Assembly: GCF_014805625.2 (NCBI RefSeq)
Contig: NW_023998416.1
Span: 35,386,750-35,450,749 of the forward strand
Direction: 5' to 3'
Length of the DNA stretch: 64,000 nucleotides
Source: Glossina fuscipes
Lineage: Eukaryota > Arthropoda > Insecta > Diptera > Glossinidae
The translations under genes and the position numbers were made by a program. Within the stretch, counting starts at the first letter, position 1. Each line of letters begins with the position of its first letter. This document shows, one piece after another, positions 25,358 to 36,552 of this stretch. The notes beneath the pieces were generated by a model that saw only the letters and a list, made by a program, of their open reading frames with translations, searched no databases and was not told the origin of the DNA.

Positions 25358-27721
25358 CTACCCGACCACCTTGCGTATTTTGAAATCTGTAAGATCGTCC
25401 TGAGGTATCAGACGTAAATCATATTCATTAGCTAGATGTAGAACTGAATAGAAAGCTATAGAAGTAGAAAGAGCTTCCGACATATTTTTTGTCAATAATT
25501 GCGGGAGGTTTGCATAAATCTCATTAAAACTGGCTAAACCATCTTCATAGCACTCGTTTTTAAGCATTGGATGATGAGGTATGTCCTCTTCATTTATCGT
25601 TCTCTTCAATTGTTTGTTGAGCAATGTGGAACAACTGCGTTTAAGATTCTTCATGTCGATGACTTTTGCTCGGCGAGCAAAAGGCACTACAATTCTGGTT
25701 ACTTGCGTGGGGGCGCCTTCGAAATTGTTGGCAATTTCTAGTATTGTGGAATTGTGTGAATTATTTTCAGCAGGTCTTATTTCAGGAGAGGTACTTAAAT
25801 CATCGTGACCAACCAAAACGCTGTTACAAGCCAAATTTTCAACACCATCATGATCCATTTCGTGATCAGCAAAGTGATCATCTATTGCTTGAACATTGTC
25901 CACCATTCCATTAAGTAAACCATTTTCGCTAGAATCGATGACGTCTTGTAACGTAGACCTATGCGTAGAGTTTGCCAATATCGCTAAGCCAGGAGCAAGT
26001 GTAAAATATGAGAAACGGTCGCTATTCAACTGCAAGTCGACCGGCAATTTCAGTTTTTTGTGATCCCATTTTTTTTGTATGTTTGCTTTACGGTCCTTAA
26101 ACTTTTGATCTAAAGGTATAAAGCCCTCTTCTTCAGATTGATCAAATTTTAACTGCTTAGCTTTCTTTCTATCCAAAGCTTGACGTTGACGAGGGCCCCG
26201 ACGATTTAAAACACGTCCCACTACTACTTCACTGGAACGACGATTGCGTATCCTTTTGAACTTCCAATGCGAAGGTCCGGCCCAAAATTGAGAAATCTTA
26301 TCCATAGGTCTGTAAGAATACTCCAATTTCGAATTAGCGTCAACGGGACGCAAATCCTCAATAACAACAGGAACCTTGCGCAGACCGCGGCAATTGTTAA
26401 TAGCAGTACGATCCTCTGCAGACAAAGAAAAAATTAACATAATTAATCCATGATTTAAATATATTTCATAGTCTAACCTATAGTTAAATCATCGAACTCA
26501 TTATAATCCACATCCACGATAGGCATTTGTTCCGTAAGAATAGGCATGGGTTCACATTCAGCATTTATATCAAACGCCATGGACATTTCATGGAGATTAC
26601 CAAATGGCGAATTTACCGTTTCAATTTCTCTGCCACCTGTCTCTTGCGGAGGAGATGGTATATCTTCATCCACAGTATGTCGCGTACTTAAATTCTGTTC
26701 CTTGTCCTCCGCTGTTGGCTCTGGCATGTCGGTGATAATATAACCGTCGTGCAATGGCCGTAATTTGAAATTTTCCAAGTTTTGCATTTTAAACAAACTA
26801 TCGCATGGAAAGAACTCATTTTCATTATTAGTTTGCAATGAAATCTCTTCTGTGTAGTCAGCAGGCGGCAAAGCTGCTTTATCCCAAATGGCGAACGTAG
26901 TGCGTAATCTTAGTTCAGAGTCCGTTGTCAATAAAATATTGTTCATTAGACGTGTCGAAGAATTTATCGAGCCAACAACCGAATTCAGTTTACCAAACAC
27001 TGGATCTTGCAGTGGTACTGTATCTAGACGAGCATTTAAAGTTTCCTTATTTTTCGTTACCATACATGCAGCCTTGCGCTGACGTTTATTTTTCGTTTTT
27101 TTCGCATTTTCGGCATTTACCTCTGCACCCGCAGCACTAGCGACGGGGTCATTACCTCCTTCACCACCTGTGGCGACAGTGTCATTATCGTCGTCATCAT
27201 CAGCATTTTCTAATTGTTTTTCACTAAACTTTTGAGCATTCAAACCAGCCGACATACGCAAAACATCCGAGTGTATAGAGTCAACGCGCAGACTGTAAAC
27301 TTTAGAAGAAGCTTCTAACGAACTCCCAGCTACCTATTGATACGACACAGAAATACACAAAATTTGATTCCCGCCTGCTTGCTTATATTTACTCTCTTTG
27401 CAGACGCACCTTAAAATTGCTAAAAGTTTTGTGATGTCTGTCCAATAATGTCGATAATGTATCTATCAGGGAGACAGACCAAGCATTTTCACGACTTAAT
27501 TTGTTATTGTTATAGATTTCCAGATATTTTTGTAACGTTTCATTATCCTCGAATGCTGAAGTTGATGGTTCTACGTTTCCCTCCTCTCTAGAAATCAGCG
27601 TACGCCTTCTAGCCTCCCTCCGTTCCTCCGCGTCATCATTAACAGACGCATTGCGATTAGATTCCCGGCATAAACTAACATCGGATCGTCGCAATGGAGA
27701 ATCTGTATGAGCTGGAGTCAT
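25358..27721 (-). CDS. barr: Condensin complex subunit 2 (Barren / CAP-H)
   Basis: Kleisin subunit of condensin I; it bridges the SMC2 and SMC4 heads and recruits the HEAT-repeat subunits during mitotic chromosome condensation, in the nucleus and on chromatin. Exons on the minus strand are 27721-27410, 27333-26478 and 26415-25358 (741 residues, close to the roughly 735 of Drosophila barren); junction phases 0 and 1 agree and both introns are short (76 and 62 bp). Diagnostic stretches are LSRENAWSVSLIDTLSTLL at the N terminus, the KVYSLRVDSIHSDVLRM block spanning the exon 1/2 region, NSVVGSINSSTRLMNNILLT, and FWAGPSHWKFKRIR in exon 3. A poly-Asp stretch and an alanine-rich, basic KKTKNKRQRK segment form a low-complexity linker after residue 130. 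The C-terminal residues fit the SMC4-binding winged helix. It is divergent from the PDIA5 gene, 1.9 kb away. Confidence 0.96.
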
Positions 27722-29584
27722 AATCTAAAAATGTATTTGAATTTTTTATTTTTAATATCGTTTGCTTTCATATGTCTAAATAACAAGCGTTCGCACATAA
27801 ATCTTATTTGATAAATTACTCACTAAATTCATTAAATTTTGAATTTCGCTAATTTTTTTCTCTTTGAATTTTATTTTACTTTGCTTTTTATTTTTTATAT
27901 TCGACAACTATATCTTCCTGTTTTTCTTTCCGTTTTACTTTCTTTCTTTTTTCGTCAATTGTTATTGCTGTACATACGCTTGTTTTGTAATGTCATACTT
28001 CATATTGTTTGTTATTGTTAGTTAATTTCAGTTGTTTTCAAATAAACCAAGGTAACCATATCCCCGTGAATCAACATAACTTTCGTCAAGGGAATAATCT
28101 CGTTTGCAAAATCTCAAACCGATTTCCGAAATGCGATGCATGTAGTATTACCCCTTAGATGGATCAACGTTTCGCTTGTACGTTTAATCCTCGTTGTTTA
28201 CTTTTACATCAGAAATTATTGAATGGTGTTAACGTTTGCTTTAAAACATGAACATCTGCGCTTACGTAGTCAAAACATTTTCTTGTCCAGTAAACTACAA
28301 TACTGAAATTCAGGAATTTTCTCAATATGTTCCCAAAAATGGTAGCTCACCAATTGACTGAATCAAAACAAATAGACGTGTTGCAGAGCTTAGCGGAAAA
28401 TATTATTAGATTGACTAATTCCAAAGGAGAAGCTTCAATGTTGAACTTGCACTTAGGCGCGTTATCTCAGGAGAACGCAAAAGGTTGAAATCATTAAAAA
28501 GATCTAGTCATGATCTGAAACGCTTTACAATAATTTCATGTGATCGGGGACAGCCACTTTTCCATTTCATTTTTTCTTTGTCCAATGGTCATATATTTAA
28601 AAATTGCTATTTTCGCATTATAGAACCCGTCAGTTATTCTTTGGAAAAAGAACTTGACTTGACTTGAGTTATAAAATTTGGCGCTCTAAATTTATTAGAT
28701 TTCTGATTAAAACCGTTATGTGCAAATTTGTTTGTTAAATTCGTAGTCTAAAATTTAAGAAATTTTTGCGCAGCACTTTTAGAAGCCAATGACCTAATTA
28801 AATTATGCTATACTTCGCTGTTTAATTTTGATATTCGACCGTTACGTTTTCCAGTTTTTCCCTTTCGTTTGCCAGCTTTGTAACGGTTCTAAACGTTGGC
28901 CTTACATTCTTCACTAAATTTGTAACTAAATAACTAACGTGCAGATTTCTTTCTTAACTAGATATTCAGTTAAATTTAAATTTAACTAATGGAAAAACTC
29001 CTTCACATGATTTTTGCAAATAAATTAGCTTAAGCGCACAAGGAAATAAAACAAGCCATCGCACCTGCATAGGGATCATTTTTTTAAACAAATTTTAAAT
29101 ACCATGAATGGCATCTATGTACATTTAAGAAAATTTTTCCCGCGAGGAATTAATGTGATAAAACTATTCTTGCGTCACCAATTTAACTTAACTTGACCTT
29201 GTAAACTAGTAAATTTGGCCACACTTTATCCACTTGTTGTTTACGTCTTCGGTACAGTTGCCAGCTTTACGCCCCAATACTACTTAATTTTAGCAAATTA
29301 TCTCTCTCTTTCAGTTCAGTTAGACAAAACTACCAGGGATTATTTCTCATACATACCCAACTATTTCTCACTTTCAGTTCAGTTTGACAAAACTACCAGG
29401 GATTATTTCTCATGCATACGCAATTATTTCTCTACGTTAACGTTGCTTTTATACATATATAGTAACAGCAGAATATAAAAAAAAGAAACAACAAATTATA
29501 GAAAATTTCAAAATCAGCTGTCTCCGTACAGCCTCCTCTCATTTCCAGGATTTTTTAATTAGTTTTTATTAGAACGGGAAAATT
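27722..29584. other. Divergent intergenic region between barren and the PDIA5 gene
   Basis: Should hold both promoters. AT-rich, with no recognised core promoter consensus. A tandem duplication near its right end is listed separately. The short open frames are not convincing genes. Confidence 0.5.
29299..29430. repeat. 63-bp tandem duplication upstream of the PDIA5 gene
   Basis: Two near-identical units (core ttcagtt.agacaaaactaccagggattatttctcat) start 63 bases apart, and a third partial unit follows. Because 63 is a multiple of three, a plus-strand frame stays open through both, but its composition is not protein-like. It lies about 150 bases before the coding start, so it may duplicate a promoter element. 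Confidence 0.8.
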
Positions 29585-31521
29585 ATGTATAAAAATATTG
29601 TAATTGTATGTATTATTTGCTTTATAAAAAAATGTAATTGTATGTTTATGTATAATTATATACATCAACTTCCTTTTTACTACAGAGTTTGTTTTTCGCT
29701 TTCGTATTGTGGATGCCGACAGCCGGTAATAAATTACATATCAAAACAAATGCGATTGAAGACATTATTGAACTCAAAGATTTTAAGAAGTTACTGCGCA
29801 CCAAAACCAACGTTTTAGTTTTATTTACAGTCAGCCTCAAACAGACTGCCGAACATATAAAAATATTTAAAGAGGTATCAGCCGAAGTTCGTGGAACAGG
29901 CAGCATGGTTATAATCGATTGCGCCGAAAAGAAAAAGCTTTGCAAAAAATTAAAAGTTGCCCCCGATCCTTTAGTTTTGAAACACTTTAAAGATGGAGAA
30001 TATCACAAAGACTACGATCGGCAAATATCGTTGAATTCAATGGTGAATTTCATGCGAGATCCTACCGGGGATTTGCCATGGGAAGAGGACCCTCTGGGCA
30101 AAGATGTTCTACACTTTCCAGATTATCTTGCATTTATGAAGCATTTGAAAAGAAATTTAAAACCTTTACTTATAATGCTTTATGTGCCATGGTGCGGTTT
30201 TTGTAAACGTTTGCGACCGGAATTCTCCAAAGCAGCAACAGAATTAAAATCCGAGGGTTATGTTCTAGGAGCTATGGATGTGGAGAGGAAAGAAAATACT
30301 TTAGCCAGAAAAGTATTTAATTTAACCGGTACGTAAGTATGTAAAAATACTGGGATATTTAATTTTAACTTGCTATGCTACATCTCATAGGTTTTCCCAC
30401 GCTTATCTACTTTGAAAACGGCCAATTGAAACAACACTACGAAGGCGAGAATAACAAAGAAGCAATCGTAGCTTTTATGCACGATCCAGCTTCAGTACCT
30501 CTAAAGCAGAATAAAGAATTTGATTGGTCGTCCGATACTAACTCGGAAATTGTCCATTTAACTAGACAGGGCTTTGAACCGGCCCTTAAAGATGAAAAGT
30601 CCGTTTTAGTCATGTTCTATGCTCCATGGTGTGGCCATTGTAAGCGTTTAAAACCCGAATATGAGAAGGCGGCTATAGAAATGAAAAACAAAAAGATTCC
30701 CGGTATTTTAGCTGCACTGGATGTCACAAGAGAAACTTCTATTGCCGAACAATTTAAAGTAAAAGGTTATCCCACTTTAAAGTACTTTGTTAATGCTCAA
30801 TACAAATATGATGTGCATATGAGAGAAGCCGAAAAACTTGTAGAATTCATGAAAGACCCTAAAGAGCCACCACCTCCTCCGCCGCCTGAAACGCCATGGC
30901 AAGAAGAAGATACAAACGTAATTTTTCTAAGTGATCAAACTTTCAATTCTACTTTAAAACGCAAAAAACATGCCCTTGTCATGTTTTATGCCCCTTGTAA
31001 GTATAGCATCACTTCAATATTGAATCTTAGCCATCTTGGCCCTAACTTTGTTAAATAGAAGATCAATGGCGAATAATTTTCGTTCAGTTAATTTAGTAAA
31101 TATAAAATTCACTTGCGCCCCTTACTTTTTTCAAATATGTTTACCAAGTATACGTATCAAGTTTCTATTCTTGTCTTGAAAATATTAAAAGTAAAAGGCC
31201 AAGGTATGTGCAAATTTTAATTTTCATGTAATCATTTCAGGGTGTGGCCACTGTAAAAATACCAGGCCTGAATTTAATGCCGCCGCCAATGTCATGAGAG
31301 AAGAGTCGCGCATAGTATTCGCTGCAGTTGACTGCACACGTGATACTAATGTTTGTTCCAGTCAAGGGGTTCGCGGCTATCCTACGTTAAAATATTTTTC
31401 ATATCTCAAAGTGAAAGTTGATTATCATGGCGGACGTAAACGTGAAGATTTTATAGCTTTTTTAAAAAATGCTAGCGAATCTTCAAAATCGAACCAAAAG
31501 CAAATTCACGAAGAATTGTGA
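29585..31521 (+). CDS. Protein disulfide isomerase A5-like
   Basis: ER-lumen oxidoreductase that forms and rearranges disulfides. Four exons: 29585-29605, 29686-30328, 30391-30996 and 31241-31521 (516 residues; human PDIA5 is 519). The first exon is inferred from an ATG followed by a GTATGT donor; it yields a signal peptide (MYKNIVISLFFAFVLWMP). Then come a redox-inactive N-terminal thioredoxin-like domain (about 25-130) and three thioredoxin domains with active sites WCGFC (about residue 175), WCGHC (about 301) and WCGHC (about 423, split by the last intron). cis-Pro turns appear as FPTLIYF, YPTLKYF and YPTLKYF. A run of seven prolines links the second and third domains. The C terminus HEEL is a KDEL-type retrieval signal. 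Domain order, length and the N-terminal domain point to PDIA5 (CG9302 in Drosophila, from memory) rather than PDIA6 or PDIA3. The exact 5' end is the least certain part. Confidence 0.94.
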
Positions 31522-32057
31522 TATGAGTAATATATACATATGTTGTTTTATTTTTACCCGCGTAGTATTTCTGCGCTATCTATACGATGCTCGTGAGTAT
31601 TGGGCAAAGTATGTCGTCATAAAGTATTAAATATTCACAAATTGCGTAGTCCTTTACTTATATTTTACTAAAATAGTGAGCAAATATATAGACGCTTGGT
31701 GTGCAAAAGGGGCGAACCCTCAAGATGAAAACTGATAAGCTATGAGGATTGCTGGTATTGAGAGTTACTACGCTAAAAAAAAAATGTAGAGTTTAAAAAA
31801 CATCGAAGAACTGCAAGTTTGGTTAACTCAGAAAGCACGGATTCGAAGTTTAGATATTTTTCGGGCACTGCGTCACCTAAAGCACAACTCTCAAAAATAT
31901 TATAAATTAATTTAAGAACTTCCTACCTATACTTTTATTGACTTGCCTGAGCGTAGAGGGAACTACTTTTTGATTACTTCCAAACGTTAAATAATGGATA
32001 AAAATAAATGTTGGGAAAACTGAATACGTAAAGCGTGCTTATATTAGAATTATAAGC
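31522..32057. other. Convergent intergenic region, no gene
   Basis: Separates the 3' ends of the PDIA5 gene and RpL24. An ATTAAA near 31627 is a possible plus-strand poly(A) signal. Nothing else was seen. Confidence 0.5.
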
Positions 32058-32063
32058 TTTATT
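32058..32063 (-). terminator. RpL24: Polyadenylation signal of RpL24
   Basis: AATAAA on the minus strand, 39 bases past the stop codon, a typical short 3'UTR for a ribosomal protein gene. Confidence 0.7.
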
Positions 32064-32101
32064 ACTATTACTATTTTTATATATATTACTATTCTTCCCC
32101 C

Positions 32102-32805
32102 TTATCGCTTGCCGCCTATGCGAGGTGCTGCCTTCTGAGTTACTTTGGCAGCCTTTTGTTTGGGTGGAGCCTTTTGCTTAGGCTGTGCAGGCTGCGTAGC
32201 CTTCTTGGCAGCCTTGGCTGCACGTTTTTGCTCCTTGGCAGCTTTAATAGCTTGTTCACGTTGAGCTCGGCGCACTTCAGGCTTCATATTACGTTTAGCC
32301 ATGATCTCAGCTAATGAAGCGCCAACAATAGCTCGTTGAAATTTTTGTGTTCGACGCGTACGTTTTTTCGTCGCTTCCTCTTCAACACCTTTACGATGTT
32401 TGCGACGATACAACACCGTCCACGTCACCTTGCGGGGATTTCGCTTCATTAAGTAAGATCGCTCGCATTTTTTATCCAGAAAAGTAAAAGTCTGCAATTT
32501 GAAGCACAAAAGATTTCCTTCGCTTTCTATTTAAATTTGAAAAAGCACTCACTTTCCCATCAATTTTGACCATAGTTTTGCCATGGCCGGGATATATTTT
32601 GTACCCGCTAAACGAACACAAACCAATTCTTTACAAAGAAAGAAAAAAAAAACATTCTTCATTAGTTTACTTTCATGTTAAAAAATTTTTTAACTGTTAT
32701 CATATTTTGATTGCAGGCCATATTAATTTTTCCAATTTAAAAAGCGATGTTTCTAATATTTAAAGATTTTTTTTCGTCAATTTTTAATAATAACACGTAC
32801 TTCAT
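32102..32805 (-). CDS. RpL24: Ribosomal protein eL24 (RpL24)
   Basis: Cytoplasmic 60S subunit protein. Minus-strand coding exons are 32805-32801, 32628-32553 and 32491-32102; the total of 471 nt gives 156 residues, as in other insects (about 155). The first coding exon holds only ATGAA before a GTACGT donor; joining it to A-ATT in exon 2 gives the expected start MKIGLC. Conserved landmarks are [70 protein letters not shown], and the lysine/alanine-rich tail ending PRIGGKR. An ATG-initiated open frame that includes the intron ([10 protein letters not shown]...) is an artefact of reading through the acceptor at 32492-32494. A pyrimidine-rich initiator lies just upstream. It is divergent from the CNPPD1 gene, about 1 kb away. 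Confidence 0.97.
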
Positions 32806-32826
32806 CTTGCAGCTGTTGTTGATAGA

Positions 32827-32845
32827 AAGAAAAGGAAGTAGAAAG
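32827..32845 (-). promoter_or_regulatory. RpL24: TCT/TOP-type initiator of RpL24
   Basis: On the minus strand, CTACTTCCTTTTCTTTC sits 22-40 bases before the start codon. It matches the polypyrimidine TCT initiator (YYCTTTYY) known for fly ribosomal protein genes, which also makes a 5' TOP tract controlling translation. The start site itself is inferred. Confidence 0.6.
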
Positions 32846-33855
32846 ATTTTTGACAAATGTCACTTTTACGGAGGAGATCTCTACGAGGCGAATGTAATAC
32901 TAATTTCCATATTACTGTTATCGATTTTCGTTTTTACTTGGAAATTTGTTAGCAGCACTGACATTGTTATCGTGAAATTTTGTTTGTGGTGGTTGCTTTC
33001 CATTTATAGTTGTTTTTTTCTTATAAATACAACTCGGAATATTCAAATTAACGCAAAACCTAAGTTATTTAGAAATCGCTGATTTGCACGCTAGAAGAGA
33101 CTCATATAAAAGCGTAAAGCTAAAAATACGAAATGCATCTTGTCTAAAGCCACTGCAAGCCTTTTAAAAAATTTGTATTTTTGTAAAAAATAGAATAGAT
33201 AGAATAGAAGTTCCTTATTATTCGACGTACCTCATAGGCCGATTTTGTTGATGTTACACTTGGCTCTCTAAGACAAAACAGTAATATTGTAAAAGAACGT
33301 GGCCACGTAGTGGTAGATGGTATTTCTTACCCACTTTGTTACAATCGACTAAACATTTCATTTAGTACGAGGATGTCAAAAATGAGAGCGGAAACAATGT
33401 TTTTGATCATTTTATCTATTTTATAGTATTATATTTGTATATGCAGCAGTTTTGGGACGTTTTTCACGTACATATGGAGGTCAAAACGCGTTTTTCTTTT
33501 TAGGCGTAATTTAGGAGTTGAAACATACGGAAATTTTGCAGTTTCTGCTATTCACTCCGATTAAGAATACTTACGTATATCTTACATGGTTTTTTAGGTA
33601 TATTTTTATTTATATCAGCATTTGTCAAAAAAATATATAGACTTAAAGTCAGTAAAGCTGGCAGCCCCATCTTCTTCTTTTTCTCCTCTGACATTTTGTT
33701 TTGCTTGTGGAAGGATTTGTGCAGGTTTAAATAAAGAACAATTAAAATAAAAACATTTAAGTAGGCGACATTTTTCAGTTTTTTACTATCCAATTTAAAT
33801 TATACAGCATAATTTTTAAGAGAGCGTCAATTTCATATTTACAATACAATAAGAC
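32846..33855. other. Divergent region between RpL24 and the CNPPD1 gene
   Basis: AT-rich. A DRE-like TTATCGATTTT near 32918 is a plausible promoter element. A minus-strand open frame at 33548-33793 with a hydrophobic N terminus is followed by a good GTAAGTATT donor (about 33574), but no downstream exon was found, so it is not called as a gene. Confidence 0.45.
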
Positions 33856-35723
33856 ATGATGCAAGAATGCGTCGCAAATCCCGCAAAAACAACATCTAAA
33901 AAAAAGGTAGTACTACCATTCAAATTGGAAGAAACGAAGGAAACAGAATTTTGATTTTAGGTTATGCATCATGACGATTTTATGAAACGCGTACGAAAAT
34001 CTCTATATTTTGGTTATGATTTATATGACGAAGATGCTTTAGAAATATCTAAACCACTTGCTGAATACGCCAGCGAGCTCTTTTCGAACTCGCACCGAGG
34101 TCACACTTTAAATCGTTTAAGTTATGTAGACGCCTCAAGCGTGCAACAAGCTACACCAGCGGCGTTAATTATGGCCTTAATTTATTTGGACCGTTTGAAC
34201 GTAACAGATCCGAGTTACGTCAGACGTATTACTCCTCATGAGCTGTTTATTGTCTCTATGGTAAACGATATTTATTTTCCCAGTTAATTTTATTGTTGTT
34301 TTGCGCTTATGAGAGTTACTTAAAAACTTTTTTCAAACCAACAGTCGAAAAAAAGAAAAAATGAAGGAAAGACCTTTGTTTCTTTCAGATGATTTCAACG
34401 AAATTCTATATTGGTCATGATGAAGAAATCTATTTATCTGATTGGGCTGATGACGGCAATATCTCTGAGAATCATCTAAAACAATTGGAATTGGAATTTT
34501 TATGTGCCATTGTAAGTTTTGATATGATAAGTAATTTAGGACAAAGGAATTGCAGTCGCGATTTCGACTGCAATTTCTGCTTGCGATAGATCTGGTCTAA
34601 TGATTATCGCGAGATAAGTGAGAATTTGGTTTGGGATAGAAAAAGGCAGTAACTTTCTCATTTATAGTGGGGTTAACTAGAAGAAAAAGTGTAAAAGAAA
34701 TTGAAAAAAATGCATTTAAAGCAGTTTAATAAAAAGTTTTAAGAAGCCAAGATTTTCCGCCCAAAGACACCGAAGATACTTTAGGATGAGCTTTTTTATA
34801 GCTTCTACTTTTAAAATTTTTAGCTAAAAGATTTAAATTTTTTTATATATTGCTGATTAAATATGGACATTTCAAAGGATTGGAATATCTACATATCGAA
34901 TGAACAATTTTTTGACAAATTAACTAAGGTGGAGAAAACGTTGGCTCGTAGAGAAGGCTTACGTCGTGGTTGGTTAACTTATTCGGAATTAATGCAAATG
35001 TTACCGTCGTTTACATTGGCAAAATTCTTGCTTAATAATGTGACGATTATGGCAGTAAGTTACGCTGCTAGTGTTATGACTATAGCGGGGGCATTTTTCT
35101 TGGCCAGTCAGATACCCGGGACATCATTGCATCGTAAGCCGAACGTGTTCAATGACGCTACGATTGCCAATAGCAATCTAAAAAACACCGAAATGGAAAA
35201 TACCAATGCTAAAATGAATTCATCTGTTTCTATAATGAATCCTATGGGAAACCAGATTAATCATACTAACCAATTGAGTCTTCGCATTGCAAATGAATTT
35301 GCCACTTTAGAACGACAATATCGTGACGAAAGTGTACATGAATCTCTACAAAAAAAGCAGCGAGAAATCGCCACCGAATCACATTTACCGTTACCCCAAC
35401 AACTGCTTTTGATCGAACTGAACATGAATGAAAGATGTGGCAAACATGGCAAGAGTCAACAACAGCAAGATCACTGGTTTGCGCATAAGGAAGAATACAG
35501 TGATTATTGTAAATTTTTCATGAATCAACTGCCAGTTGACGGAACTCGACAATCAATAAAGAAAAATGATGATAAAACGAATTTTGACGGTTACAAATTT
35601 CAAACATTAAACAAAAAACGTAATAATTCCTCGAGTGTGTCCTTATTGTGGCATTTTTTCGCGAACACCATACAGCAAGGTACCTTAATGCGTCTACCCC
35701 TTTTGTGGTTAAAGTTTATGTAA
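33856..35723 (+). CDS. CNPPD1-like cyclin-related membrane protein
   Basis: Homologue of CNPPD1 (cyclin Pas1/PHO80 domain-containing protein 1), whose cellular role is poorly known. Exons are 33856-33906, 33961-34260, 34389-34511 and 34878-35723, all in phase 0, giving 439 residues; introns are 54, 128 and 366 bp. The start is the first of two adjacent ATGs (MMQEC...). The cyclin-like fold spans about residues 20-200: RVRKSLYFGYDLYDEDALEI, ALIMALIYLDRLNVTDPSYV, HELFIVSM joined to MISTKFYIGHDEE, then LEFLCAI joined to DWNIYISNEQFF, and RRGWLTYSELMQMLP. A strong transmembrane segment follows (about 208-234, FLLNNVTIMAVSYAASVMTI), then a long polar tail. The exon joins restore the vertebrate order exactly. 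Reading from the internal ATG at 34863 would be wrong, because those first codons are intron and acceptor sequence. Confidence 0.9.
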
Positions 35724-35808
35724 AACAGAAAACATTTTTCTTTTTGAAATTTTATCTCTGTAAAAGATTTTTAAATTACATTATTACATTAATTTTAAAA
35801 CTAACAAA

Positions 35809-35882
35809 AATAAACCTGATCTTTTTTACACATGTACACATACCCTTAAGAACAAGCAAGGATATACATTTGCCTCAATAAA
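35809..35882 (+). terminator. Polyadenylation signals of the CNPPD1 gene
   Basis: Two AATAAA hexamers (35809-35814 and 35877-35882) follow the stop codon by 86 and 154 bases. Confidence 0.55.
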
Positions 35883-36117
35883 TGCTAAACTTTATTTAAT
35901 AGCAAGAAAAAAATTCTCCCGACTTGAGGATGCTTTGTATTATTAAAGTTGTTTCCCACATAACGCCGAAAATCTAGAATTCATTTGTAATAGAATGTTT
36001 TAAAGCCCAACATTATCAATTGGATTAAATATTGATCGAGTTTTTTAATGCACAAAATTTTTGTACAGTAGCACAACCTTCACATTAAAACTTGGATTCG
36101 ATTTTGTTAACTTTTTT

Positions 36118-36552
36118 ATTCTCATTACCAAAGAAGGAGGGTATGCTCCTGTATCTTTTGCAAGATACAGGAGCAAACATTAGAGATCTCACATAGTATA
36201 TACATTCTTGCTCAGCGTCAAATTCTAAGCATATCCGTCTGTCCGTCTGTGTAATGTCTATTGTACATATTCTTCTGAAAATTCTTGCACTCAGGTTATT
36301 ATTGAGAATGGGCCAATTCGGTCGAAGGACGCGCGTGGTAAACATCCTCCCGTTAGTGAAAACGAAGATATCGCCTACAAATAAACTTTTCCGCGAACAC
36401 GCAAACAACGCTCACAGGCCTCTACGACAAAAACCTCTCTTTTGAAAACTGCGCCCACTCCATAACAAACATAATATAGGACATGTTCTTTTACTTTTTT
36501 TGTCTTTGCTATTGATGGGTATAAAAGATTCGGTCTCGACCGAATTTAATTT
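36118..36552 (-). repeat. Dispersed repeat family, copy D
   Basis: Reverse orientation relative to copy B. It begins with a diverged end (ttaccaaagaaggagggtat), contains the CCGTCTGTCCGTCTG tract and the tttgcgc.gacgc-like blocks, and ends in gatgggtataaaagattcgg plus the outer near-palindrome TTCGGTC-TC-GACCGAA (36529-36544), the cleanest example in the window. A local 13-bp inverted repeat (tgctcctgtatct / agatacaggagca, 36142-36176) lies near its left end. Confidence 0.7.

Noticed and set aside
29215..29478. 87-codon plus-strand frame with an internal peptide repeat
   Set aside because: The repeat is a DNA tandem duplication whose 63-bp period happens to preserve frame; composition and context are not those of a gene.
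32102..32509. A 135-codon frame starting [11 protein letters not shown] as the whole RpL24 protein
   Set aside because: The first residues are translated intron and acceptor sequence; the true N terminus MKIGLC comes from two upstream exons.
34863..34877. ATG at 34863 as the start of a separate 286-residue gene
   Set aside because: MDISK is intron/acceptor sequence; the exon begins at 34878 and continues the CNPPD1 frame from upstream exons.
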